DNA of 64,000 nt from Pseudomonas fluvialis (GTDB lineage: Bacteria; Pseudomonadota; Gammaproteobacteria; Pseudomonadales; Pseudomonadaceae). The stretch lies in contig NZ_NMQV01000013.1 in assembly GCF_002234375.1 (NCBI RefSeq), forward strand, positions 1 through 64,000, written 5' to 3'. Each line of letters begins with the position of its first letter. Position 1 is the first letter of the stretch. A program made the position numbers and the translations under genes. The notes under the pieces were generated by a model that was not told where the DNA came from, searched no databases, and was given only the letters and a program-made list of their open reading frames with translations. This document shows positions 29,815-39,080 of the stretch, piece by piece.

Positions 29815-30987
29815 ATGAGCCTGCTGCATTACCTGAAGTTTCTGCTGTTTCATGCCACCGGCCTGCTGGCCATACTTGCCCTGTTGGCGGGCGGCGCCTG
29901 GATCAGCTATGGCCTGCTGGCCATCCTGCTCATCTTCACACTCGGTGATGCATTAGGCGGCGACGACACCAGCACACCGCTGTATCGCTATCCGGCCCTG
30001 CTGACCCTGCAGCTCTGGACTGCATTGCCCCTGCTGGCCAGCTTGCTGTTCGTCGCCCTGTGGAGTGTCAGCCGCACGGACGTGCTGGGGTTCGGCGCCT
30101 GGCTGGGCGGACTCAGCGGCTACGACCTGCTGGGCGCACGGCAGGACACCTGGACAGGGCACTACCTATCAACCTGGCTACTCTGTGGCCTGATGATCGG
30201 CATGCTCGGCACCATCACCGCCCATGAACTCATCCACCGCACCTGGGACCCGCTGTCCTTGTTGATCGGGCGCTGGTTGCTGGCCTTCAGTTTCGACTGC
30301 GCCTTCGCCATCGAGCATGTCTATGGTCATCACCGCTATGTCGCTACCCACCTGGACCCGGCAACCGCACCACGCGGGCGCAGCGTCTATCGACATATCC
30401 TGCTGTCCACCCTGCACGGCAACCGCAGTGCCTGGCAGATCGAGCGGCAGCGCCTGGCGCGCCAGGGCTGGCAAGTGTTTGGCTGGCACAATCGGCTGCT
30501 GCGCGGCTACCTGATGAGCCTGCTGCTGGTCGGACTGGCCTATCTGATCAGTGGCTGGCCGGGCGCCTTGCTGTTCATCGCCAGCGGTTTGTGTGGCAAG
30601 GCCTTGCTGGAAATCGTCAACTACATGGAGCACTACGGATTACTGCGCGATCCACACCAGCCGGTACAGCCGCGCCACTCGTGGAATAGCAACAAGCGCC
30701 TGAGCTCATGGGCCATGTTCAATCTGACCCGGCACTCCCACCATCATGCCCAGGGTGAGCTGCCTTATACCGCACTGCAACCCATGCGCGACGCTCCACT
30801 CATGCTCAGCGGCTATCTCAGTACACTCCTCGTCACCCTGCTGCCGCCGCTCTGGCACCGTCTGATGGCGCCACGCCTGCTGGACTGGGATCGTCAGCAG
30901 GCCAGTGCAACGGAACGCCAACTGGCTGCCGAGGCCAACGCTCGCAGCGGCATTGCCGCACTGCGGCCGGCGAGCAGCAGGCGCTGA
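29815..30987 (+). CDS. AlkB/XylM-type membrane di-iron hydroxylase
   Basis: 390-residue integral membrane protein with all histidine boxes of alkane/xylene hydroxylases: HELIH at 137-141, EHVYGHH at 167-173 followed by VAT..DPAT, NYMEHYGL at 269-276, and RHSHHH at 306-311. About six transmembrane helices. It should insert one O atom into a hydrocarbon-type substrate with electrons from the adjacent reductase; no rubredoxin gene is near. The start has GGAG seven bases upstream. The substrate cannot be told: alkane, alkyl-aromatic or terpene are all possible. Confidence 0.85.
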   Translation: MSLLHYLKFLLFHATGLLAILALLAGGAWISYGLLAILLIFTLGDALGGDDTSTPLYRYPALLTLQLWTALPLLASLLFVALWSVSRTDVLGFGAWLGGLSGYDLLGARQDTWTGHYLSTWLLCGLMIGMLGTITAHELIHRTWDPLSLLIGRWLLAFSFDCAFAIEHVYGHHRYVATHLDPATAPRGRSVYRHILLSTLHGNRSAWQIERQRLARQGWQVFGWHNRLLRGYLMSLLLVGLAYLISGWPGALLFIASGLCGKALLEIVNYMEHYGLLRDPHQPVQPRHSWNSNKRLSSWAMFNLTRHSHHHAQGELPYTALQPMRDAPLMLSGYLSTLLVTLLPPLWHRLMAPRLLDWDRQQASATERQLAAEANARSGIAALRPASSRR

Positions 30988-31013
30988 GCACACCAGGTGA
31001 TTGCCGGGCATAG

Positions 31014-31037
31014 CTGGCGGCGGCACACTGCCGCCAG
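31014..31037 (+). terminator. Hairpin after the hydroxylase gene
   Basis: Perfect 8-bp arms CTGGCGGC / GCCGCCAG, loop of 8, starting 26 bases after the hydroxylase stop. There is no T tract, and the channel gene starts 22 bases later; it may separate the two transcription units. Confidence 0.4.
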
Positions 31038-31059
31038 ACAGACCACCCGGAGCCCTGCC

Positions 31060-31905
31060 ATGCCTGCGCCATCCCCGCTGCGCGAAACCCTTTACCAGGT
31101 GATCTTCCACGTCGACACCGCGGCCGGACGACGCTTCGACACCTGGTTGATTGTGCTGATCCTGGCCAGCCTGCTGGTGGTGTTGCTGGACAGCATCGAA
31201 GTCATCCAGCAGCGTTATGGCCTGTGGTTCAACCTGCTGGAGTGGGGCTTTACCCTGTTCTTTGCCGTGGAATACCTGCTGCGCCTGTACTGCTCACCAC
31301 GCCCGGCGCGCTACGCCTTCAGCTTCTTCGGCCTGATCGACCTGCTGGCCGTGCTACCGGCGTTCATTGCCCTGTTCTACAGCGAGGCCCAGCTACTCAT
31401 CGTGATCCGGGTGATCCGCCTGTTGCGGGTCTTTCGCGTACTCAAGCTGCGTCACTACCTGGTACAGGCCAACTTCCTGCTCAGCGCGCTACGCGGCAGC
31501 CGACAGAAAATCATCGTGTTCCTGCTCAGCGTATCAACCCTAGTCACCGTATTCGGTGCGCTGATGTACGTCATCGAAGGCCCGGAGCACGGCTTCAGCA
31601 GTATTCCCAAGGGCATCTACTGGGCGGTAACCACCCTGACCACGGTAGGCTTTGGCGATATCACCCCAAAGACCGCGCTCGGCCAGACCATCGCCACACT
31701 GGTCATGATCACCGGCTATTCGATCATTGCCGTACCCACCGGCATCTTCACTGCCGAGCTGGCCAATGCCATGCGCCAGGACAATGGCCTGCACCTGGCC
31801 CATGCCTGTCCGCGCTGCCACAAGGCCCCGCATGAAGCGATGGCCGCCTTCTGCAGTCGTTGCGGCAGCGCCTTGTACCCTGCCCCAGCGCCAAAGCCAG
31901 ACTGA
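31060..31905 (+). CDS. Voltage-gated-type potassium channel with C-terminal zinc ribbon
   Basis: 281-residue ion transporter: S1-S4 in about residues 25-130 with an Arg-rich S4 (RVIRLLRVFRVLK, 117-129), S5 about 150-172, pore loop with selectivity filter TVGFGD at 195-200, and S6 about 208-232. The short cytoplasmic tail ends in a CxxC-x11-CxxC zinc ribbon (Cys 250, 253, 265, 268). The start at MPAPSPL has CGGAG upstream. A K+ channel is strongly supported; the function of the zinc ribbon is unknown. Confidence 0.9.
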   Translation: MPAPSPLRETLYQVIFHVDTAAGRRFDTWLIVLILASLLVVLLDSIEVIQQRYGLWFNLLEWGFTLFFAVEYLLRLYCSPRPARYAFSFFGLIDLLAVLPAFIALFYSEAQLLIVIRVIRLLRVFRVLKLRHYLVQANFLLSALRGSRQKIIVFLLSVSTLVTVFGALMYVIEGPEHGFSSIPKGIYWAVTTLTTVGFGDITPKTALGQTIATLVMITGYSIIAVPTGIFTAELANAMRQDNGLHLAHACPRCHKAPHEAMAAFCSRCGSALYPAPAPKPD

Positions 31906-31935
31906 CCAGGCGACCAGGCGACCAGGCGACCAGCT
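31904..31935. repeat. Tandem repeat of GACCAGGC at the end of the channel gene
   Basis: Three perfect GACCAGGC octamers from 31904, 31912 and 31920, then a partial fourth (GACCAGCT). The first copy overlaps the TGA stop. Copy-number change would not alter the protein because the stop is at the repeat start. Confidence 0.7.
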
Positions 31936-31953
31936 GGCTAGCCTACCTATCGA

Positions 31954-33159
31954 TCAGGGCGCGCGGTCAATCACCAGGCGCACTGCGGCCTCACCCAGCG
32001 GTGCAGCTTCGCTGACCGCCTGCCACTCACCCTGGCTGGCATTGCCGCTGCGTGAAATGCGCGCCACGGCCTGCAACTCGCCGGCGCCCTGCAGGGTTTG
32101 CCCGGGCAACATGATGTCGGCATCGCTGAGCGTCACACTGAGCGGCAGGTCGGCCACCGTGAGACGCTTGACGGCCAGCGGCATCGGCCCGCTGGCCGGT
32201 GCACGGACAAACACGAACAGGCTGTCGTCAGCGGCCACCTTGTCCTGCAGGGCAGGATCCAGGCTGACCTCGATACGAATCTGCGCCGCTTGCACAGGCG
32301 CGGGGGTAGCGCCCGCCGCCTCGTCCTGCTCGGCAGCCGGCAGGCGTGCACGGGCCGCCTCGATACCACTCTGGATCGCCTGACGGGCCGGGTCATTGGC
32401 GGCCAGGCCATCGACCACGCGCTGCCAGTAGCCGATGGCTTCGGCAAACCGCTCATTCTCGAAGGCGTCGATACCCAGCAGGCCCAGGCTGGTCTGCTCC
32501 TCGGGATTGGCCTTGAGCGCTTCGTCGACCAAGGCCTGGATCTGCTCGTTCCACTGCCGGTCGGCGGCAAAGTACAACGCCTGCGCCCACAAGCCGAGCA
32601 AATCAGGCTCACGCCCGGACAGCTCGACGGTACGCTGGAAGGCACTCGCGGCTTCGCCCAGGCGGTTGGCCGCCATGTAGCCACGCGCCAGGAAGAACCA
32701 GGCCTCTACCGAGGCCGGCTGATCCTTCACCGCCTGCTCCAGGCGAACCACCATCTCATCCAGGCTCTGCGGCATGTTCTGGCGCTGCTCTACGGTTTCC
32801 TGCACCTGCGCGCTGGCCCCCCAGTGCAGGTAAAGGGCATAGCCCAGCACGGGCATCAGCAAGGCCATGACCAGCGGCAGACCACGTCCCAGCGGATTGC
32901 TCTGCAGGCGCTCTTCGACGCCGGTGTCCTCGAGCAACTCACGGCCGGCTTCGGCCTTACCCGCCTCCAGCTGCTCGGCACTGAGCGTGCCGGCATCATA
33001 TTGCGCCTGCAGCTCGGCCAGGCGCTCCTGGTACAGGCTGACGTTCAGCGCGGTACGGTCTTCTTCGGTCTGTGCACGACGCCCGCGCACGATGGGCAAC
33101 AACAGATAGGCCAGAGCGATCAGCAGCAACAGGCCGGCGGCAAGCCAGAATAGGGTCAT
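31954..33159 (-). CDS. ccmI: Cytochrome c maturation protein CcmI (CycH)
   Basis: 401-residue apocytochrome c chaperone. Two N-terminal transmembrane segments (about 4-22 and 95-113) flank a cytoplasmic coiled stretch, followed by periplasmic TPR repeats (about 150-270) and a C-terminal beta domain that holds apocytochrome. Last gene of the ccm operon; its ATG overlaps the ccmH stop. Confidence 0.95.
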   Translation of the reverse strand: MTLFWLAAGLLLLIALAYLLLPIVRGRRAQTEEDRTALNVSLYQERLAELQAQYDAGTLSAEQLEAGKAEAGRELLEDTGVEERLQSNPLGRGLPLVMALLMPVLGYALYLHWGASAQVQETVEQRQNMPQSLDEMVVRLEQAVKDQPASVEAWFFLARGYMAANRLGEAASAFQRTVELSGREPDLLGLWAQALYFAADRQWNEQIQALVDEALKANPEEQTSLGLLGIDAFENERFAEAIGYWQRVVDGLAANDPARQAIQSGIEAARARLPAAEQDEAAGATPAPVQAAQIRIEVSLDPALQDKVAADDSLFVFVRAPASGPMPLAVKRLTVADLPLSVTLSDADIMLPGQTLQGAGELQAVARISRSGNASQGEWQAVSEAAPLGEAAVRLVIDRAP

Positions 33160-33656
33160 GGGTCTTTTCGTTCCTGATCAGCGGAAGAAGCAGCATTGGC
33201 GGCCAGCAGCGCCTGCAGGCGCGCCTGCTCGGCGGCATCCAGTTGCGCCTGGCTGGCCGCCTGGGCTTGCGGGCGACGACGACGGACGATCAGCAGCAGC
33301 ACCAGCAGCCCGCCGACCAGCAGCACACCCGGGCCGAACCACAGCAAGGCGGTGCTGCTGTTAAGCGGCGGGCGGTACAGCACGAAGTCGCCGTAACGGT
33401 CCACCAGGTAGCTGATTATTTCGTCATTGCGCTTGCCTTCACCGAACATGCGGAAGATTTCCCGACGCAAGTCCATGGCAATCGGCGCATCCGAGTCGGC
33501 GATGTTCTGGTTCTGACACTTCGGGCAACGCAACTCGCTGGTCAGCTCGCGAAACCGCTCGCGCTCATGGTCGTTGCGAAACTCATAGGTATCGATGGCA
33601 GCCTGAGCTGCCGTGGCGCACAGCAGCAGGGACAGCCCCAGGGCACGCAGAATCAT
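33156..33656 (-). CDS. ccmH: Cytochrome c maturation thiol reductase CcmH (CcmL type)
   Basis: 166-residue membrane-anchored periplasmic protein with a signal peptide, the redox motif RCPKCQNQNIADSDA (CxxC near residues 44-47) and a C-terminal transmembrane helix (about 105-125). It reduces the apocytochrome CxxCH disulphide and works with CcmF and CcmG. It overlaps both neighbours by four bases. Confidence 0.96.
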   Translation of the reverse strand: MILRALGLSLLLCATAAQAAIDTYEFRNDHERERFRELTSELRCPKCQNQNIADSDAPIAMDLRREIFRMFGEGKRNDEIISYLVDRYGDFVLYRPPLNSSTALLWFGPGVLLVGGLLVLLLIVRRRRPQAQAASQAQLDAAEQARLQALLAANAASSADQERKDP

Positions 33657-34192
33657 GGGGTCGCCTCGTCGAGCAGTTGCTGATAGAGCGGCGCCAGCTT
33701 GCTGCGCCAGACGTTTTCATCGATGGCACCGACATGCTTGGCGCGGATGATGCCCTGCTTGTCGAGCAGGAAGGTCTCCGGCGCGCCATACACGCCCAGG
33801 TCAATGCCCAGGCTGCCCTGCGGGTCTTCGATGTTGAAGCGGTAGGGATTGCCCAGGCGCTGCAGCCACTCACGTGCCGCGGCACTGTCATCCTTGTAGT
33901 TGATGCCGTAGATGGCCACCCCCTGTGCGGCCAGGCGATTGAGCATCTCGTGCTCGGCCTTGCAGGTCGGGCACCAAGTCGCCCAAACATTCAGCAGCGC
34001 CGGCTGGCCCTTGAGCTCATCACTGTTAATGATGCGCCCCGGCTCTTCCAGCGAGCCCTGGCTGAAACTGGGCAATGGCTTGTCGATCAGCACCGAGCGC
34101 AATTCCTTGGGGTCCAGGTACAGGCCGCGGTAGAGAAACACCGCCATGAGCAGGAATACCCCCAGCGGCAACAACAGCATCGCCCGCTTCAT
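33653..34192 (-). CDS. ccmG: Thiol:disulfide interchange protein CcmG (DsbE)
   Basis: 179-residue periplasmic thioredoxin-fold protein anchored by an N-terminal helix (about 4-22), with the acidic-active-site motif WATWCPTC near residues 75-82. It keeps CcmH or apocytochrome thiols reduced using electrons from DsbD. The start at MKRAMLL overlaps the ccmF stop; a longer frame upstream lies inside ccmF. Confidence 0.96.
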   Translation of the reverse strand: MKRAMLLLPLGVFLLMAVFLYRGLYLDPKELRSVLIDKPLPSFSQGSLEEPGRIINSDELKGQPALLNVWATWCPTCKAEHEMLNRLAAQGVAIYGINYKDDSAAAREWLQRLGNPYRFNIEDPQGSLGIDLGVYGAPETFLLDKQGIIRAKHVGAIDENVWRSKLAPLYQQLLDEATP

Positions 34193-36180
34193 GCCGTCAC
34201 CCCCTGTGCGCCCAGTGCTTCGCGGACACGCTGGCGCACCTTCAGGCGATAGCGTTTGTCCAGCGCCGCCAGCACGCCACCCAGGCACATCAGCAAGCCA
34301 CCCAGCCAGATCCAGCGTACGTAGGCCTTGATGTGCACGCGCACGGCCCAGGCGCCCTCTTCCAGCGGCTCACCCAATGCCACGAACAGGTCACGGGTAA
34401 AGCCGGCGTCGATGCCGGCTTCGGTCATCGGCATCTGCTGCACGGTGTACAGGCGCTTCTCCGGGCGCAACACGGCCAGTTGGCGACCCTCTTCCAGAAC
34501 GCGCACGGTGGCCTTGTCGGAGATGAAGTTGGGCCCTTCAAAGTGCTCGGCACCTTCAAAAACAAAGGTATAGCCACCCAGCTCCAGGCTTTGCCCAGGC
34601 TCCATGCGCAGGTCACGTTCCTCGCTGTAGTGGCTGACCATGACGATACCCACCGCACACACCGCGACGCCCAGGTGGGCCATCTGCATGCCCCAGTAGC
34701 TCGGCGTCAGGCTGGACATGCCACGCAGCAATCCCTTGTGACGGGTCTTGTCGAGCAGATCGCGCACCCCGGCCAGCACCACCCAGGCGGCCAGGAACAC
34801 CACGGCCAGTACGGCCCAGTTGAAGTCGCCGAGCAGCACACAAGCCAGTACGCCCAGCGCCACGCTGGTCAGCAGGACCGGCGCCAGCATGCCCAGCAAC
34901 CAGCGCATCGGGGTGTCCTTCCAGCGCACCAGCACACCGACCGCCATGGCCAGCATCAGTACGGCCATCAGCGGCAGGAACAGCGCATTGAAGTAGGGCG
35001 GCCCCACCGACAGCTTGGCGCCGGTGGTGGCATCGAGAATCAGCGGATACAGGGTACCCAGCAGGATGGTTGCGGTAGACACCACCAGTACGATGTTGTT
35101 GGCCAGCAGCAGGGTTTCCCGCGACCACAGGGCAAAGCCCGAAGCCCCCTTGACCACTGGCGCGCGCAAGGCAAACAGGGTCAGTGAGCTACCCACGACC
35201 AGCAGCAGGAACACCAGAATGAACAGGCCACGTTCAGGGTCGGTGGCAAAGGCATGCACCGAGGTCAGCACACCGGAGCGTACCAGGAAGGTGCCGAGCA
35301 GGCTCAGCGAGAACGCGGCGATGGCCAGCAGCACGGTCCAGCTCTTGAACACGCCACGTTTTTCCGTGACGGCCAGCGAGTGGATCAACGCCGTACCTAC
35401 CAGCCAGGGCATGAACGAGGCATTTTCCACCGGGTCCCAGAACCACCAGCCACCCCAGCCCAGCTCATAGTAGGCCCACCAGGAGCCCAGGGTAATGCCG
35501 ATGCCCAGGAAGGCCCAGGCCACCACGGTCCAGGGACGCGACCAGCGCGCCCAGGCGGCATCCAGACGTCCGCCGAGCAAGGCGGCAATGGCGAAGGCAA
35601 AAACCACCGAGAAGCCGACATAGCCCATGTAGAGCATCGGCGGATGGAGGATCAGGCCAATATCCTGGAGCAGCGGATTGAGATCACGACCATCGGCCGG
35701 AACATGCGGCAACAGGCGCTCGAAGGGATTGGAGGTGACGATGAGGAACAGCAGGAAACCGATGCTGATCATACCCATCACGGCCAGCACACGGGCCAGC
35801 ATGACTTCCGGCAGCTGCCGGGAAAATACCGACACGGCCCAGGTCCAGCCGCCGAGGATCAACCCCCAGAGCAACAGCGAACCTTCATGGGCACCCCATA
35901 CCGCGCTGAACTTGTAATACCAGGGCAGCGCCGAGTTGGAGTTGTTGGCCACGTAGGCCACCGAGAAATCATCGACCATGAAGGCCCAGGTCAGGCAGGC
36001 GAAGGACACCGCCAGCATGAAAAACTGCCCACGCGCCGCTGGCACCGCCAGGCTCATCCACAGGCGGTCGCCACGCCAGGCACCCAGCAACGGCAGGGTG
36101 GCCTGCACCAGACTCAGGCACAACGCCAGAATCAGCGCCAGGTGACCGAGTTCAGGCACCATCAGTTGAAAAGCCATCAT
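34189..36180 (-). CDS. ccmF: Heme lyase subunit CcmF
   Basis: 663-residue polytopic membrane protein that attaches heme from CcmE to apocytochrome c. It has the tryptophan-rich WWD heme-handling segment (GWGGWWFWDPVENASFMPW near residue 235) and many helices plus a periplasmic C-terminal domain. The ATG at 36180 overlaps the ccmE TGA (TGATG); a TTG just before and an ATG just after are alternatives. Confidence 0.97.
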   Translation of the reverse strand: MMAFQLMVPELGHLALILALCLSLVQATLPLLGAWRGDRLWMSLAVPAARGQFFMLAVSFACLTWAFMVDDFSVAYVANNSNSALPWYYKFSAVWGAHEGSLLLWGLILGGWTWAVSVFSRQLPEVMLARVLAVMGMISIGFLLFLIVTSNPFERLLPHVPADGRDLNPLLQDIGLILHPPMLYMGYVGFSVVFAFAIAALLGGRLDAAWARWSRPWTVVAWAFLGIGITLGSWWAYYELGWGGWWFWDPVENASFMPWLVGTALIHSLAVTEKRGVFKSWTVLLAIAAFSLSLLGTFLVRSGVLTSVHAFATDPERGLFILVFLLLVVGSSLTLFALRAPVVKGASGFALWSRETLLLANNIVLVVSTATILLGTLYPLILDATTGAKLSVGPPYFNALFLPLMAVLMLAMAVGVLVRWKDTPMRWLLGMLAPVLLTSVALGVLACVLLGDFNWAVLAVVFLAAWVVLAGVRDLLDKTRHKGLLRGMSSLTPSYWGMQMAHLGVAVCAVGIVMVSHYSEERDLRMEPGQSLELGGYTFVFEGAEHFEGPNFISDKATVRVLEEGRQLAVLRPEKRLYTVQQMPMTEAGIDAGFTRDLFVALGEPLEEGAWAVRVHIKAYVRWIWLGGLLMCLGGVLAALDKRYRLKVRQRVREALGAQGVTA

Positions 36181-36635
36181 CAATACTCCGCGGCCTTGGC
36201 CGGCTTGCTCTGCCCGCTTTCGTTGAGTGCCTTGGTCACTTCCGGCGGCATGTAGTTTTCGTCGTGCTTGGCCAGTACTTCGTCAGCAATCAACTCACCG
36301 TCATCATTCAGTCGGCCCAGCGCGACAATGCCCTGCCCCTCACGGAACAGATCGGGAAGAATGCCGCGGTAACGCACCGTGACATTGGCCGCGTAGTCGG
36401 TGACCACAAAGGCCACGTCCAGCGAGTCGGCCGAACGCTGTACCGAACCTTCCGCCACCATGCCGCCGGCGCGGATGCGCGTGTGCGCAGGGGCTTCGCC
36501 ATTGGCAATCTGTGTCGGCGAATAGAACAGGTTGATGTTCTGCTGCAGGGCGACCAGCGCCAAGGCCACGGCGATGCCCACACCGGCGAGCAGGCCGAGG
36601 ACGATGAACAGGCGTTTCTTACGTTGCGGGTTCAC
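36180..36635 (-). CDS. ccmE: Periplasmic heme chaperone CcmE
   Basis: 151-residue protein with an N-terminal anchor helix (about 8-30), an OB-fold domain and the covalent heme-binding histidine in [13 protein letters not shown] near residue 127. It carries heme from CcmABCD to CcmF. It starts with GTG at 36635, which overlaps the ccmD stop (GTGA). Confidence 0.97.
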   Translation of the reverse strand: MNPQRKKRLFIVLGLLAGVGIAVALALVALQQNINLFYSPTQIANGEAPAHTRIRAGGMVAEGSVQRSADSLDVAFVVTDYAANVTVRYRGILPDLFREGQGIVALGRLNDDGELIADEVLAKHDENYMPPEVTKALNESGQSKPAKAAEY

Positions 36636-36808
36636 TGCGCACCCTCCCGGCGCAGACGGCGCGCCTCTTCCTGCAGATAACGACGGCGCGCCAGCAGCGG
36701 CAGCGCCACATTGAGCAGCACCACCAGGAAGCTGATGCCGTAGGCGGACCAGACATAGGGGCCATGGCTGCCCATGGCGAGAAACTCGGAAAACGAGGCA
36801 AAACTCAT
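36632..36808 (-). CDS. ccmD: Heme exporter protein CcmD
   Basis: Small 58-residue protein starting [13 protein letters not shown], with one transmembrane helix (about 18-40) and a basic cytoplasmic tail ([14 protein letters not shown]), the CcmD pattern. It helps release holo-CcmE from CcmABC. The gene overlaps ccmC and ccmE by four bases each. Confidence 0.93.
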   Translation of the reverse strand: MSFASFSEFLAMGSHGPYVWSAYGISFLVVLLNVALPLLARRRYLQEEARRLRREGAQ

Positions 36809-37560
36809 CGAACCTTCTCCAGCAAGCGGCTCATCTCGGCCTTGACCCAACTGGTGCGCGCTTCCCGGCGCAGCACTTCCAGACGCATGCGCAGCAGCAG
36901 CACGGCACCAAAGAAGCAGTAGAAACCCAGCACCATCAGCAGCAGCGGCAGCCACATTTCCGGCGCCATGCTGGCCTTGCCGGTGACGGTGAAGGTGGCA
37001 GGCTGGTGCAGGGTGTTCCACCAGTCCACCGAGTACTTGATGATCGGGATATTCACCGCCCCCACCAGCGCCAGCACGGCACAGGCCTTGGCGGCACTGT
37101 CACGGTTGGTGATGGCCTGGCCCAGCGCAATCACCCCGAAATACAGGAACAGCAGAATCAGCATGGAAGTCAGCCGGGCATCCCACACCCACCAGGCGCC
37201 CCAGGTGGGCTTGCCCCACACGGCACCGGTCAACAGGGCAATGAAGGTCATCCACGCGCCAATCGGTGCTGCCTGCTGCAGCGCCACATCGGCCAGTTTC
37301 ATTTTCCAGACCAGGCCAACCAGGCCTGCCACGGCCATCATCAGGTAGCACGACTGGGCAAGAAAGGCGGCGGGCACGTGGATGTAGATGATGCGGAAGC
37401 TGTTGCCCTGCTGGTAATCCGGCGGCGCAAAGGCCAGCCCCCAGACCGTACCAACCAGAATCAGCAGGATTGCCGCGACACTCAGGCCGCGCAGCCACAG
37501 GCTGCTGATTTCATAGAACCACTTGGGCGAGCCCAGCTTGTGAAACCAAGTCCAATTCAT
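36805..37560 (-). CDS. ccmC: Heme-handling protein CcmC
   Basis: 251-residue six-helix membrane protein with the WWD segment [12 protein letters not shown] near residue 125; loads heme on CcmE. The start at [16 protein letters not shown] is the family N-terminus. In-frame ATGs at 37572, 37575 and 37608 exist; the last would close most of the 77-base gap to ccmB, so the start is not certain. Confidence 0.95.
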   Translation of the reverse strand: MNWTWFHKLGSPKWFYEISSLWLRGLSVAAILLILVGTVWGLAFAPPDYQQGNSFRIIYIHVPAAFLAQSCYLMMAVAGLVGLVWKMKLADVALQQAAPIGAWMTFIALLTGAVWGKPTWGAWWVWDARLTSMLILLFLYFGVIALGQAITNRDSAAKACAVLALVGAVNIPIIKYSVDWWNTLHQPATFTVTGKASMAPEMWLPLLLMVLGFYCFFGAVLLLRMRLEVLRREARTSWVKAEMSRLLEKVR

Positions 37561-37637
37561 GGTCTGACTCATCATCTCGCTAATTACTGGCTGAAGCCCA
37601 CGCTTCATGCCTCATTCACATCGTCCCGCAGAGCGGT

Positions 37638-38309
37638 TCACTCACCGACACTGATGGTCAGCCCTGCCGCAATGGCAAAGGGGGTCAACGTCACCGCCAG
37701 TGCCGTCAGGCTACCCAGCCAGAACAACTGCCCCACCGCCGGCAAGCCCTGCAATGCGGCCTGCATGGCACCACTGCCGAGGATCAGCACCGGGATGTAC
37801 AGCGGCAGGATCAGCAAGGCCAACAGCAACCCACCGCGTTTGAGGCCCACGGTCAGCGCCGCCCCCACCGCGCCGAGCAGACTGAGAATCGGCGTACCCA
37901 GCAACAGCGACAGCAACAGCACCGGCACGCAACGTCCTGGCAGGCCCAGCATCAGCGCCAACAAGGGCGCCAGCAGAACCAGCGCCAACCCGGAAAACAG
38001 CCAGTGCGCGCACACCTTGGCCAGCACCAGCAGAGGCAAGGGGTGTGGCGACACCACCCACTGCTCCAGCGAACCATCTTCGAAATCACTGCGGAACAGG
38101 CCGTCCAGCGACAACAACACAGCGAGCAGTGCCGCCACCCAGATCAGTCCGGGCGAGAGGGTCTGCAACAACTGGGTCTCCGGGCCAACGGCCAGGGGAA
38201 ACAGGGCAATCACAATGGCAAAGAACACCAGCGGGTTGGCCAGCTCAGCCGGTCGCCGGCACAGCAGCCGGGCCTCACGCTTGAGCAACAGGGTAAAGAC
38301 GTTACTCAT
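37638..38309 (-). CDS. ccmB: Heme ABC transporter permease CcmB
   Basis: 223-residue protein with six transmembrane helices, beginning [20 protein letters not shown] as CcmB proteins do. With CcmA and CcmC it forms the complex that releases heme-CcmE. The ATG overlaps the ccmA stop by four bases. Confidence 0.96.
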   Translation of the reverse strand: MSNVFTLLLKREARLLCRRPAELANPLVFFAIVIALFPLAVGPETQLLQTLSPGLIWVAALLAVLLSLDGLFRSDFEDGSLEQWVVSPHPLPLLVLAKVCAHWLFSGLALVLLAPLLALMLGLPGRCVPVLLLSLLLGTPILSLLGAVGAALTVGLKRGGLLLALLILPLYIPVLILGSGAMQAALQGLPAVGQLFWLGSLTALAVTLTPFAIAAGLTISVGE

Positions 38310-38941
38310 GCGGCGATCTGTCCCAAATCAAGTTCCCGGTAACCTGCCGGCTTGTCCTGCAGGTTGTGGTGTGTGGTGAGAATGACCAGCCCGCCCTGCT
38401 CGCAGTGGGACGCCAGATGGCGCTCCAACTGGGCTACACCGTGCTTGTCGAGGGCCGTGAACGGCTCATCGAGAATCCACAGGGGCGGTGCCGGCAGGTA
38501 CAGTCGGGCCAATGCCACGCGGCGCTGCTGGCCCGCGGAGAGGGTATGGCAAGGTACATCCTCAAAACCGCGCAGGCCCACGGCGGCCAGCGCCTGCCAG
38601 ATCGCCTCGCGGTCCTGGGTGACGTGCAGGGCGCTCAGCCACAAGAGGTTTTCCTCGGCGGTCAGCAGCCCCTTGATACCGGCGGCATGACCAATCCACA
38701 ACAGGTTGCGCGCCAGGGCATGACGTTGGGTATGCAGCGGCTGGCCCTGCAGGAGAATCTCCCCGGCCGTGGGCTGCATCAGCCCGCACAACAGGCGCAG
38801 CAGGCTCGTCTTACCACTGCCGTTGGGACCACTGATCTGCAGCATTTGCCCGGGCAGCAACTGCAGGTCGAGATGCTCGAAGAGCAAACGCCAGTCGCGC
38901 TCGCAGGCAAGTGACTGGGTTTCGAGGAAGGGACTGGTCAC
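38306..38941 (-). CDS. ccmA: Heme ABC exporter ATP-binding protein CcmA
   Basis: 211-residue ABC ATPase: Walker [10 protein letters not shown] near residue 40, signature LSAGQQRR near 135, Walker B LWILDEP near 157. No ATG lies at the family N-terminus; the GTG at 38941 (read MTSPFLETQ) gives a normal length and has an AGG nine bases upstream. First gene of the ccmABCDEFGHI operon, divergent from the FliK-like gene. Confidence 0.95.
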   Translation of the reverse strand: MTSPFLETQSLACERDWRLLFEHLDLQLLPGQMLQISGPNGSGKTSLLRLLCGLMQPTAGEILLQGQPLHTQRHALARNLLWIGHAAGIKGLLTAEENLLWLSALHVTQDREAIWQALAAVGLRGFEDVPCHTLSAGQQRRVALARLYLPAPPLWILDEPFTALDKHGVAQLERHLASHCEQGGLVILTTHHNLQDKPAGYRELDLGQIAA

Positions 38942-39080
38942 GGCACGGCGCCTGTCAAGGTTCAAGTCGGGGGTGCTACGGCCGCTATACTGGGCGTACC
39001 CTGGGCGGCCAAAGTGAGCGGCATTATACACAGCCGCCGGAACGCTCTAAGCACGCATTTTCAACAGGTTGTAACCCGCC

